38,214 nucleotides of DNA from Owenweeksia hongkongensis DSM 17368. Its GTDB lineage: Bacteria > Bacteroidota > Bacteroidia > Flavobacteriales > Schleiferiaceae. Positions within the stretch are counted from its first letter, which is position 1, and every line of letters begins with the position of its first letter. The notes beneath the pieces were generated by a model that ran no database searches, was not told where the DNA came from, and worked only from the letters and a program-made list of their open reading frames with translations. The position numbers and the translations under genes were made by a program. The stretch covers positions 1-38,214 of the forward strand of contig CAMBEZ010000019.1 of assembly GCA_945865885.1 (NCBI GenBank), read 5' to 3'. Below, one piece after another: positions 31,448 through 38,214 of the stretch.

Positions 31448-32800
31448 TTAAAATCCAAAAATTCCCCGCGCAATGGCAAAGTAGATGGTGAGGCCCAGGA
31501 CGTCGTTGGTGGTGGTGATGAAGGGCCCGGTGGCCAAGGCGGGGTCTATGCCGCGTTGGTGCAGCAACCACGGGACGGCGGTGCCAAAAAGAGAGGCAAA
31601 GACCACCACGGCCAACAAAGACAGCGCTACGGTGAGGCTGAACTGCAATCCCAGTTGAGCTGCCCATCCGTAGATGAGGATGAGCACTCCAAAAATCAAT
31701 CCGTTGAAGAGGCCAACGCGAAGCTCCTTAAAAATGCGTTGCCAAAAACCGTCGTCCAGGGTTTGGTTGGCCAAGGCCTGAACCACAATGGCGCTGGATT
31801 GAACGCCCACATTTCCTCCCATGGCCGCAATCAGCGGGATGAAAAACGCCATTTGCGGCAAGAAGGCCAGCTGGCTTTCGTTTGAAGAAATGACTGTGGA
31901 ACTCACCAAGCCGCCTACCAAGCCCACCAACAACCAAGGCAGCCGGGCGCGGGTAGACTCCAAAAGGTTGTCGTCGTGGTCCACCTCTTCCGAAAGACCA
32001 GAAAGCAATTGGTAGTTACTGTCCGCTTCTTCCTGAATAACGTCTACTATGTCGTCAATCGTGATTCGGCCCAGGAGTCGGCCCAAATCGTCCACCACGG
32101 GCAGCACCACGAGGTCGTACTTTTTCATGATGCGCGCCACTTCAACTGCGTCGGTGGTGCTGGTGACGGACCGAATTTTGCGGTCGTACACCTCCGCAAT
32201 GGGCGTGCGCGTGCTCAACGTCAGCAATTTTTTCAGCGAAAGAAGCCCCAGCAACACGTCGTTGGGGTCCACTACGTACACTGCGTGTACGTGCTCCACT
32301 TCTTCCGCTTGCCGACGCATTTCCCGCACGCAATGCATGACGTTCCAGTCTGCCTGAACTTTGATCAATTCGGTGGCCATCAGGGCTCCAGCGGTCCCTT
32401 CGGCATGCGTCAACAAGTCCGCCAAGTCCTTGGCCAGCTCCAAGTCTTCCAGGTTGCTGAGGACCTCTCGCTTCTTGGCCTCGGGCAATTCGCCCAACAA
32501 ATCCGCGGCGTCGTCGGAGTCCAGGTTGTCCAGTAAAACCTCAGCAATCTCTTTTCCGGAGAAGGTTTCCAGAATGTCTGCCCGCAGGTCCTCGTCCATT
32601 TCCATCAGGACCTCGGACAGCTTGTCCGACGGGAATTCGGCCAAAACCGCCAGCATGGAGGATTCGCCCAACTCGTTCAGTACTTCGGCCGCATCGGCGG
32701 GGTGCATCTCGCTCAGCTCCACCGCAATGGCCGCGCTTTCCCCAGCCTGCAGGCGGAGGAGGTAAGCGTCCAGTAAAGCTTGAGTCAATTCAGCTGCCAC
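31448..32800 (-). CDS. mgtE: Magnesium transporter MgtE
   Basis: A 450-residue Mg2+ channel. Residues 1 to about 120 form the cytosolic N domain with repeated LGELPEAKKREVLSNL-type helices. A CBS pair follows (MATELIKVQADWNVMHCVREMRRQAEE; VTSTTDAVEVARIMKKYDLVVLPVVDDLGRLLGRITIDDI). The C-terminal half has five membrane helices (e.g. LAFLPQMAFFIPLIAAMGGNVGVQSSAIVVQAL). The N and CBS domains close the pore when Mg2+ is high in this family. GTG at 32800 (MAAELTQALL) gives the usual length and overlaps the rsmA end by 11 bases. GTG at 32839 would overlap it by 50. No Mg riboswitch is seen. Confidence 0.94.
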   Translation of the reverse strand: MAAELTQALLDAYLLRLQAGESAAIAVELSEMHPADAAEVLNELGESSMLAVLAEFPSDKLSEVLMEMDEDLRADILETFSGKEIAEVLLDNLDSDDAADLLGELPEAKKREVLSNLEDLELAKDLADLLTHAEGTAGALMATELIKVQADWNVMHCVREMRRQAEEVEHVHAVYVVDPNDVLLGLLSLKKLLTLSTRTPIAEVYDRKIRSVTSTTDAVEVARIMKKYDLVVLPVVDDLGRLLGRITIDDIVDVIQEEADSNYQLLSGLSEEVDHDDNLLESTRARLPWLLVGLVGGLVSSTVISSNESQLAFLPQMAFFIPLIAAMGGNVGVQSSAIVVQALANQTLDDGFWQRIFKELRVGLFNGLIFGVLILIYGWAAQLGLQFSLTVALSLLAVVVFASLFGTAVPWLLHQRGIDPALATGPFITTTNDVLGLTIYFAIARGIFGF

Positions 32801-33578
32801 GGTACAATCGTTCAGTGAGTTCCACGAATTCGGCAACACTCAGTTGCTCGGCCCGACGGTCCGCCCACGGGGCCAGCGCGTCTTCTGAGTACAAAGGTAA
32901 GGATTTCAGCGCGTTGCGCAGAGTTTTGCGCCGTTGGTTGAAGGCGGTTTTTACCACCGCCGCCAATTGACCGTAGGGCACAACGGGCGGATCCGCGCGT
33001 CGAACCAACCGAATCACCCCGCTCTTGACCTTGGGCGGAGGATTGAAACTTCCCTCGCTTACGGTGAACAAATACGTGGCGTCGTAGTACGCTTGGGTCA
33101 AAACGCTGGTGATGCCGTAGACTTTGGAACCGTGCCCGGCCGCCAAACGCTCGCCCACTTCTTTCTGAAACATGCCCACCAATTCCGGAATGCGGTCCCG
33201 CATTTCCAGCAAACGAAAGACAATCTGGGTGGAGATGTTGTAGGGGAAATTCCCCACCAGCGCGAATGCTTCCGTTCCCCAGCTGGCCGGGGGAGACCAA
33301 CGCAAAAAATCGCCCTCCACCAAGCGGGGAGCGAGTTGCGGGTAGTGCGCCACCAAGTAGGGAATGCTTTCGGAGTCCAGTTCAATGGCCCACGTCTCAA
33401 ACGGTTTTTCCAAAAGGAACTGGGTCAAAACTCCCATGCCCGGTCCAATTTCCAGTACACGTTTGCAGCCCGACGCCGGGTCCATGGGGATTTGGACGGC
33501 GTCCGCCAATCGTTGGGCTACGGACGGCTCTTTTAAAAAGTGCTGCCCCAGGTGTTTTTTTGCGCGTACGGATTTCAC
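32790..33578 (-). CDS. rsmA: 16S rRNA adenine dimethyltransferase RsmA (KsgA)
   Basis: A 262-residue SAM-dependent enzyme that dimethylates two adjacent adenines near the 3' end of 16S rRNA (A1518/A1519 in E. coli numbering), a late ribosome assembly step. It opens KKHLGQHFLKEPSVAQRLAD, as is typical for the family. The SAM motif is LEIGPGMGVLTQFLLE, and the catalytic NFPYNIS (N-x-P-Y) motif lies near residue 110. The C-terminal helical part includes FNPPPKVKSGVIRL. The GTG start at 33578 overlaps the TGA of the upstream fusion gene (GTGA), so translation is probably coupled. The length is normal. It overlaps mgtE by 11 bases. Confidence 0.96.
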   Translation of the reverse strand: MKSVRAKKHLGQHFLKEPSVAQRLADAVQIPMDPASGCKRVLEIGPGMGVLTQFLLEKPFETWAIELDSESIPYLVAHYPQLAPRLVEGDFLRWSPPASWGTEAFALVGNFPYNISTQIVFRLLEMRDRIPELVGMFQKEVGERLAAGHGSKVYGITSVLTQAYYDATYLFTVSEGSFNPPPKVKSGVIRLVRRADPPVVPYGQLAAVVKTAFNQRRKTLRNALKSLPLYSEDALAPWADRRAEQLSVAEFVELTERLYRGS

Positions 33579-36500
33579 AACAGACCGGCTCTTTTTAGCA
33601 AGGGCTCCACGCGCGGTGCACGTCCCCTAAATTGTTCAAACAAAACACCGGGCTCTACGGTGCCGCCGGCAGACAACAAGGCAGCAAAATCGGCGCCCAC
33701 CTTGGGATTAAAAATTCCTTCCTCCTCAAACCGTGCAAAGGCGTCGGCGTCCAAAACCTCCGCCCATTTGTAGGAATAGTAACCGGCGGAGTACCCGCCG
33801 CTGAACAGGTGGGAAAAAGCAGTGCTCAAGGAAGTGTTGGGCTCGCGCGGCATCCATTCCACGGGAGCCAGGGCCGCCGCTTCTACCCCTTCCACGTCCG
33901 TGGCCTCCGTATGGGACCAATCCGCGTGGTGCCAAGCCAAATCCAGCAGACCAAATCCCAACTGACGCAGCGTGGCCAAACCTTCTTGGAAATTGGCGGC
34001 GGCGCGCAGCTTGGCCACCTCCGTTGCGGGCAGTTTTCCCCCCGTACGGTAGTGCTGCGCAAACAAGGCCAGTGCTTCTGGCTCGGTGCACCAGTTCTCC
34101 ATGATTTGGCTGGGCAGCTCCACAAAATCCCACCGCACGTTGGTGCCGGTCAGGGAAGCAAAGGTTCCTTCGGCCAACATTCCGTGCAGGGCGTGGCCAA
34201 ATTCGTGGAACAACGTCAGTACTTCGTTGAACGTCAGGAGCGCCGGGGTTCCGTCGGCAGACGGTTGCGTGAAATTGCACACCATGCTGATGACCGGGCG
34301 CGTCTCCTGGCCCGGAGCGTCGGTGGATTGGGACCGGTAGGACGTCATCCAAGCTCCTTGGCGTTTGCCTGGGCGGGGATGAAAATCCGCCAAAAGATGC
34401 GCACAAAAACGACCGTCGGCCCGCCAAACTTCAAACATTTGTGCGTCCGGATGGTAGGTGGGTTGGCCCGAGGCCTCCACAAACCGCAGTCCGTACAGGC
34501 GCGTCGCTACGGAAAAGGCCCCGTCCAAAACGAGGTGCAACGGGAAGTAGGGCTTGAGGGCCTCGTCGTCCACGTCAAACCGCATCTTTTTCATTTTTTC
34601 CGACGCGTAGGCAACGTCCCAACGGCGCAATTCTGCCACTTGAAGTTGCTGCGCCGCAAATTCGCGCAGTTCCGCAGCTTCGCGTTCGGCAACCGGCTTC
34701 GCTTTCTGGGCCAAGTCCAGCAGAAATTCGCGAACGGCCTCCGGGCGCTTGGCCATCCGTTCTTCGAGCACAAAGTCTGCGTGCGTGGCGTACCCCAGCA
34801 GTTGGGCACGTTGGCTGCGCAAGCGCACCAGTTCGGCAACCACCGCGCGCGTATCGTTGGCGTCGTTTCGGTAGCCGCGCTGCCCAAAGGCGCGCCACAG
34901 GTGTTCCCGGCCGGGCCGGTGGTCGCAGTAGGTGAGGTACGCCAGGTACGACGGTGCGTGCAGGGTGAACAACCACCCCGATTCTTTGCCGGCTGTGCGG
35001 GCAGCTTGTTCGGCCGCAACCAAGGCCTCTGCCGGAATACCGGAAACTTCTTCGGGTGCGGTGCAGTGGTACGCAAAGCCCTCCAAGTCCGCCAAATTCT
35101 TCTCGCCAAAGCGCAAGGAAGCCAAGCCCAAGGCTTCGTCCAGGGCGCGCAGTTGCTCCTGGCCAGCCGCGTCCAATAGGGCGCCGTTGCGCACAAAACG
35201 CTTGTAGGTCAGCTCCAGCAAACGCTGCTCTTCCGCATGCAACGCGCGGTCCGGTGCGTCGTTCACGGCGCGAATGCGCGCAAACAAGTGCGGATTCAGG
35301 CCGATGTCGTTGCTCAGCGTGCTCAACGCCGGCGTGAGTCGCTGCGTCAAGGCTTGAATTTCAGGAGTGGTGCACGCACTGTTTGCGTTGAAGAGCTCCT
35401 CCGTCAAAGCGTCCAAGGCACAACTGGAGCGTTCCAAGGCCGCCACGGTGTTGTTGAACGTGGCCGGTTCGGAGGCGTTGGCCAACGATTCAACCGCCGT
35501 TCGAGCGCGGTCGATCTCCAACCGAATCTCTTTTTCCCACGTTTCGGGATCCCTTTGGGGAAAATCCAGTGCCGTAACGTATCCGTGAAGGTAGGCGTAC
35601 TGCAGGGTGAGAGCGCCGTTCCGGCACTCTGTGGCGCGTTCCAAGCGGCCGTCGGCGTCTGCGTTCAACAGCGCCGGCAACACGTGTTCGATGAATTGTT
35701 CGCCAAAACTTTCCGACGCATCCCGTGGCAGGGCGGTGGGCAGGTTGTCTACGGCCAAAACGCCAATGCTTCCGGGGGTTCCCAGGGGAACCTCTTGGCC
35801 GGACCCCGGATCCCAGCCGTAAAACGGCTCGTCCAAGGTGGAGGGGCGCAACGTACAAGGAATCGGACCGGCGATGTCGCAGGAAATGTCCCCCACAAAC
35901 TTCGTACGCGCGCCCAAGGCTTCCTCTGCCGTAAAAAAGGCGGGCCCTCCTTCGGCGTAGTAGTGGCACGGCAAATACAGGTCAGCAGCTTGCAAAACGC
36001 GTCCAAACGTGCTGCGGTAGCACTCCGGATGCTGATGAAACTCGGTTCGGTCAAAACCGCCACCGTCGGCGCGTTCCGCGTAGTCTTGGGACGCAAACAC
36101 CGCATAAACGCGTTCGGGCCCCTCGTGCGCTAAAAATTCTCCCGGCGTGCATTCCAAAAAACCGGCGGCGTGCAAAACTTCTACCGCCCCTTCGCCCACG
36201 CGCCCGCGGCCCGTGACGGCAACCTTAAAATTGGGGGGGTAGGGCAATTTGGGCAAATGCAAAAGCAGATCGGCCAAACCGTGGAGTGAGCGCGGATCCG
36301 GCAGGTTCCAAGACCCCATGGCCAAGCCCCAGCCGCGCAGCGCTTCGTATGCGCCTACCAACCCGGCAAACCGCCCAAATCCAATCACGCGCTGGCCGTT
36401 GGGTTGGGTAATGCGCTCCCAATCGATCAATTCAACGTTTTTGTTCAGGCACGCACGGAGCAAACCGCGGTTGTACGGCTGAAACTTGAAGGTGTGTGAA

Positions 36501-36772
36501 AAGAAAAAGTGGCGCTGACCGGGCCGCAAATAATCCAGCTTAACTTCCTTCACGCCCAACAAATAGGCCGCGTCGGTTAAGTCAGAAGTCACTATGCAAC
36601 CTACTGCTTCGTACTCTGAGTCGTCGAAAATCCGAACCGAGCTGGGCTCCACCAAGATGCGCTCCACAATCCCGTTTTGCAGGAGGGAAGCACATTGCGC
36701 CGGCGTGAGAACCGCCCGACGGTCCACCGGAATTTTTCGCTCGCAGAGCAGGCCCAGAACTAGATTTTTCAT
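33575..36772 (-). CDS. Fusion: alanine-dehydrogenase-like oxidoreductase plus M3 metallopeptidase
   Basis: A single 1,065-residue frame encodes two enzymes. Residues 1 to about 400 match the alanine dehydrogenase/transhydrogenase-like NAD(P) oxidoreductases, the group that includes saccharopine-dehydrogenase-like proteins: CERKIPVDRRAVLTPAQ, GVKEV, FFFSHTFKFQPYNR, the Rossmann motif GRGRVGEGAVEVLH, and DNLPTALPRDASESFGEQFIEHVLP. From about residue 404 an M3 (Dcp/oligopeptidase A-like) zinc peptidase follows. It has SEPATFNNTVAALERS near its start, the zinc site HEFGH at 856-860 and a downstream Glu in FVELPSQIMEN near 885. Active-site motifs of both halves are intact, with no stop between them. 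ATG 36772 lies 6 bases after TACCTTTG. Its TGA overlaps the rsmA GTG. The two activities have no obvious shared pathway. Confidence 0.9.
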   Translation of the reverse strand: MKNLVLGLLCERKIPVDRRAVLTPAQCASLLQNGIVERILVEPSSVRIFDDSEYEAVGCIVTSDLTDAAYLLGVKEVKLDYLRPGQRHFFFSHTFKFQPYNRGLLRACLNKNVELIDWERITQPNGQRVIGFGRFAGLVGAYEALRGWGLAMGSWNLPDPRSLHGLADLLLHLPKLPYPPNFKVAVTGRGRVGEGAVEVLHAAGFLECTPGEFLAHEGPERVYAVFASQDYAERADGGGFDRTEFHQHPECYRSTFGRVLQAADLYLPCHYYAEGGPAFFTAEEALGARTKFVGDISCDIAGPIPCTLRPSTLDEPFYGWDPGSGQEVPLGTPGSIGVLAVDNLPTALPRDASESFGEQFIEHVLPALLNADADGRLERATECRNGALTLQYAYLHGYVTALDFPQRDPETWEKEIRLEIDRARTAVESLANASEPATFNNTVAALERSSCALDALTEELFNANSACTTPEIQALTQRLTPALSTLSNDIGLNPHLFARIRAVNDAPDRALHAEEQRLLELTYKRFVRNGALLDAAGQEQLRALDEALGLASLRFGEKNLADLEGFAYHCTAPEEVSGIPAEALVAAEQAARTAGKESGWLFTLHAPSYLAYLTYCDHRPGREHLWRAFGQRGYRNDANDTRAVVAELVRLRSQRAQLLGYATHADFVLEERMAKRPEAVREFLLDLAQKAKPVAEREAAELREFAAQQLQVAELRRWDVAYASEKMKKMRFDVDDEALKPYFPLHLVLDGAFSVATRLYGLRFVEASGQPTYHPDAQMFEVWRADGRFCAHLLADFHPRPGKRQGAWMTSYRSQSTDAPGQETRPVISMVCNFTQPSADGTPALLTFNEVLTLFHEFGHALHGMLAEGTFASLTGTNVRWDFVELPSQIMENWCTEPEALALFAQHYRTGGKLPATEVAKLRAAANFQEGLATLRQLGFGLLDLAWHHADWSHTEATDVEGVEAAALAPVEWMPREPNTSLSTAFSHLFSGGYSAGYYSYKWAEVLDADAFARFEEEGIFNPKVGADFAALLSAGGTVEPGVLFEQFRGRAPRVEPLLKRAGLL

Positions 36773-36778
36773 AGGCCC

Positions 36779-36786
36779 CAAAGGTA
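36779..36786 (-). promoter_or_regulatory. -7 promoter element immediately upstream of the fusion gene
   Basis: The - strand reads TACCTTTG (exact TAnnTTTG), 6 bases before the ATG at 36772. It likely drives the whole fusion-rsmA-mgtE-dehydrogenase operon with almost no leader. Confidence 0.55.
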
Positions 36787-36891
36787 CGCCGTACCAACGG
36801 GAGTGCGCTTGAAAAAAGGGTTGTGCGTCCCGGGGAAATTGACAACGCAGGGTCCGTGCAGGGTCATTCCAAACCTAGAATGGGGAGTGGT

Positions 36892-37344
36892 TTAGCGAAT
36901 CCGGAAGGTTCCCGTGGCGCGCGCAGTGGGGTCGTTCCACACGTTGGCGGAGTCGCGAAGCGGATGAACGGCGTTGTGCACCGTGTCGCCCAAATAAACC
37001 ACGTCCACGCGGACGTTGTGCTCTTGGCGCAAACCGAAGTCTTGAAGTTGCATTAGGTACTTGATGTCCAAGTCCCGGAACACGTTTTCGTTGAAGACAA
37101 AAAAACCTCCTCCGTTTATCCATTCGCCGTAATTCCGAAGCGCAAAACCAAGCACCTGCCCAGATTCAACATAATTTCCATTGATGTATTGGCTCGAGAA
37201 TGGAACCAGGGGTGGGTCCACCCGGACGTAAACCGTAGTTTGAATCTCTTCGTAAACGCGGTCGCATCCGCCCAAAGCCAGCACAGGAAGGATTGCGTAA
37301 AGGAATATCTTGAAGGGCCGGCCTAAAGAGAGGGAAGTGCGCAT
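36892..37344 (-). CDS. Small lipoprotein of unknown function
   Basis: A 150-residue protein with a lipoprotein signal: a basic N-terminus (MRTSLSLGRPFK), a hydrophobic stretch (IFLYAILPVLA) and lipobox LGGC at about residues 24-27. The mature part is beta-rich (TTVYVRVDPPLVPF, GQVLGFALRNYGEWINGGGFFVFN, YLMQLQDFGLRQEHNVRVDVVYLG) without a motif I recognise. It is probably anchored to the outer or inner membrane. The ATG at 37344 is used; a GTG one codon earlier is possible. I see no good -7 element upstream. It is divergent from the barrel protein at 37523. Confidence 0.78.
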   Translation of the reverse strand: MRTSLSLGRPFKIFLYAILPVLALGGCDRVYEEIQTTVYVRVDPPLVPFSSQYINGNYVESGQVLGFALRNYGEWINGGGFFVFNENVFRDLDIKYLMQLQDFGLRQEHNVRVDVVYLGDTVHNAVHPLRDSANVWNDPTARATGTFRIR

Positions 37345-37431
37345 CACGACAATGGGGTTAAAAAGTTTGTTGCCGCTGAAGCTGCATTGGCGGTTCGGTC
37401 GGTACTAAGTTCGTAAAAAACCTGCTGCCTC

Positions 37432-37447
37432 ATTTGCATTATTTGCA
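37432..37447. repeat. Direct repeat in the divergent intergenic region
   Basis: ATTTGCA occurs twice (37432-37438 and 37441-37447) with a 9-base period, in a 178-base region between a lipoprotein gene and an outer-membrane protein gene. It could be a regulator site or chance in AT-rich DNA. Confidence 0.4.
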
Positions 37448-37453
37448 AAAAGC

Positions 37454-37480
37454 AGGACAGTGTTTACGGGCTCATGTCCT
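37454..37480. repeat. Dyad in the divergent intergenic region
   Basis: AGGACA (37454-37459) and TGTCCT (37475-37480) form a 6-bp dyad with 15 bases between the arms. It lies upstream of the -7-like element at 37491, where a regulator could bind. A second pair, TTTAC (37463-37467) with GTAAA (37490-37494), interleaves with it. Confidence 0.35.
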
Positions 37481-37490
37481 AATTGTCGCG

Positions 37491-37498
37491 TAAATTCG
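37491..37498 (+). promoter_or_regulatory. -7-like element for the outer-membrane protein gene
   Basis: TAAATTCG is one base from TAnnTTTG and lies 24 bases before the ATG at 37523, followed by an A-rich leader. No clear -33 TTG is seen at standard spacing. Confidence 0.4.
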
Positions 37499-37522
37499 TA
37501 GAAAGCCCAAAAAACAAACGTC

Positions 37523-38214
37523 ATGAACCTACTTAAAATCGCTGCTTGCGCCGTTTTGTTCGCTGTAACTGCTGCTCCAGCGGGGGCTCAGGTTGTTACC
37601 CAGGCGGAATCCATGCAGGTAGGGCAGATCTACCGCTTTGAATTGATCGACGGTTCCAACCGCAGCGGGATTTTGGATTCTGTGGATACCGATTACGTCT
37701 ACATTACCAATCTGGTTTCCGGTCAGGACAAGTTCTACCGCAAGGCGGTGAGCCGCGCGCGCATACAGATTCTGGGCAAAAACGGTCAGTTTGCCTCTCC
37801 GCACTACAGCCGCTACGTCTTTGGACCTTCGGCCATCCCGCAGCGAAAATCAGAAGTTTATTGGAACAATTTGTGGCTGGAAGCCAATACGTTTCAATAC
37901 GGCCTAACCGATAACCTCTCCGTGGGCATGGGTTTTGGGTTGTTCTCCACCTTGGCCGGATCCCCGCTTTTGATGCCCAATTTCAAGTACGGGGTGTCCC
38001 TCAACGAAAAACACCACGTGGCGGTGGGGGCCATTGGTTTGATGCGCTTTGAAAACTTCAGCTACGAGGGGGCAGGCGCTTTGCCTTTTGCCGTTTACAC
38101 CTACGGCGGTGCGGAATCCCAACTATCAGCGGGCCTGGGTTGGTTGTACGACGACGATTTGCTTTTGAACGGAGGCGGTTGGGCTTTGTTCCCTACGTTT
38201 TACGCCGCCGGCTC
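37523..38214 (+). CDS. Exported outer-membrane protein (3' partial)
   Basis: The frame is open from ATG 37523 to the window end (230 codons). A clear signal peptide (MNLLKIAACAVLFAVTAAPAGAQ) is followed by a short domain (VGQIYRFELIDGSNRSGILDSVDTDYVYITN), which resembles the small beta-barrel segments placed before some Bacteroidota outer-membrane proteins. The rest (WNNLWLEANTFQYGLTDNLSVGMGFGLFSTLAG, HHVAVGAIGLMRFENFSYEG) alternates hydrophobic and polar residues like transmembrane beta-strands. It probably sits in the outer membrane. Function unknown; the C-terminus is outside the window. It is divergent from the lipoprotein gene. Confidence 0.85.
   Translation, partial: MNLLKIAACAVLFAVTAAPAGAQVVTQAESMQVGQIYRFELIDGSNRSGILDSVDTDYVYITNLVSGQDKFYRKAVSRARIQILGKNGQFASPHYSRYVFGPSAIPQRKSEVYWNNLWLEANTFQYGLTDNLSVGMGFGLFSTLAGSPLLMPNFKYGVSLNEKHHVAVGAIGLMRFENFSYEGAGALPFAVYTYGGAESQLSAGLGWLYDDDLLLNGGGWALFPTFYAAG

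Noticed and set aside
33632-35179. A 515-codon open frame on the + strand opposite the peptidase half
   Set aside because: Antisense shadow; low-complexity Gly/Arg/Gln composition, no motif, and the peptidase on the other strand is clearly real.
1-38214. CRISPR arrays, tRNAs, insertion sequences, phage or defence genes
   Set aside because: I found no regularly spaced repeats, cloverleaf sequences, transposase or integrase motifs, or known defence proteins in any frame.

Overview
The window is a gene-dense stretch of a Bacteroidota chromosome. It is GC-rich for that phylum, judging by its G/C-rich codons. Four things support the assignment: a C-terminal type IX secretion (Por) sorting domain on the first gene; repeated promoter elements of the Bacteroidota form TAnnTTTG; poor Shine-Dalgarno sites; and a sigma-54 response regulator of the kind I recall from flavobacteria. 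About 26 protein genes fill almost all the sequence. The first and last are cut by the window edges. I see no tRNA, rRNA, CRISPR array, transposase, integrase or phage gene, and no gap over 300 bases. It reads as ordinary core chromosome, not an island.

Layout. 3-1906 (+): the end of a T9SS-exported protein, then an RluA/RluD pseudouridine synthase. 1885-5404 (-): an exported amidohydrolase followed by a long-chain acyl-CoA ligase. 5500-7737 (+): purL, with a strong bidirectional terminator. 7833-13268 (-): pheT, a VTT-domain membrane protein and recG. 13267-14694 (+): a polyprenyl-phosphate sugar transferase, tail to tail with a double-domain glycosyltransferase (14648-16843, -). 16894-18509 (+): a small acidic protein coupled to a MATE exporter. 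18527-22930 (-): an ABC ATPase, its permease, a Ppx/GppA phosphatase and a sigma-54 response regulator, joined by overlapping stop and start codons. 22950-27336 (-): mfd and fructose-1,6-bisphosphatase. 27415-29200 (+): a GNAT acetyltransferase and aspartate kinase. 29295-30376 (-): two small exported proteins. 30502-36772 (-): a four-gene operon of an oxidoreductase-peptidase fusion, rsmA, mgtE and a 2-hydroxyacid dehydrogenase. 36892-37344 (-): a lipoprotein. 37523 to the end (+): an outer-membrane protein.

How the genes work together. Most are housekeeping: purine synthesis, Phe-tRNA charging, DNA repair and recombination (RecG, Mfd), rRNA modification (RluD, RsmA), gluconeogenesis, aspartate-family amino acids and magnesium uptake. 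The sugar transferase and tandem glycosyltransferase suggest surface polysaccharide assembly. The ABC exporter, Ppx and regulator probably form one co-expressed stress or envelope unit.

The most notable signals are: (1) promoter -7 elements only 3-7 bases upstream of several start codons, which would make those mRNAs leaderless; (2) an in-frame fusion of an alanine-dehydrogenase-like oxidoreductase with an M3 metallopeptidase; (3) a sigma-54 activator with no DNA-binding domain and a GAFTSA loop; (4) strong hairpins inside coding sequences, three of them in a row in pheT. I did not find a clear new defence or mobile system.
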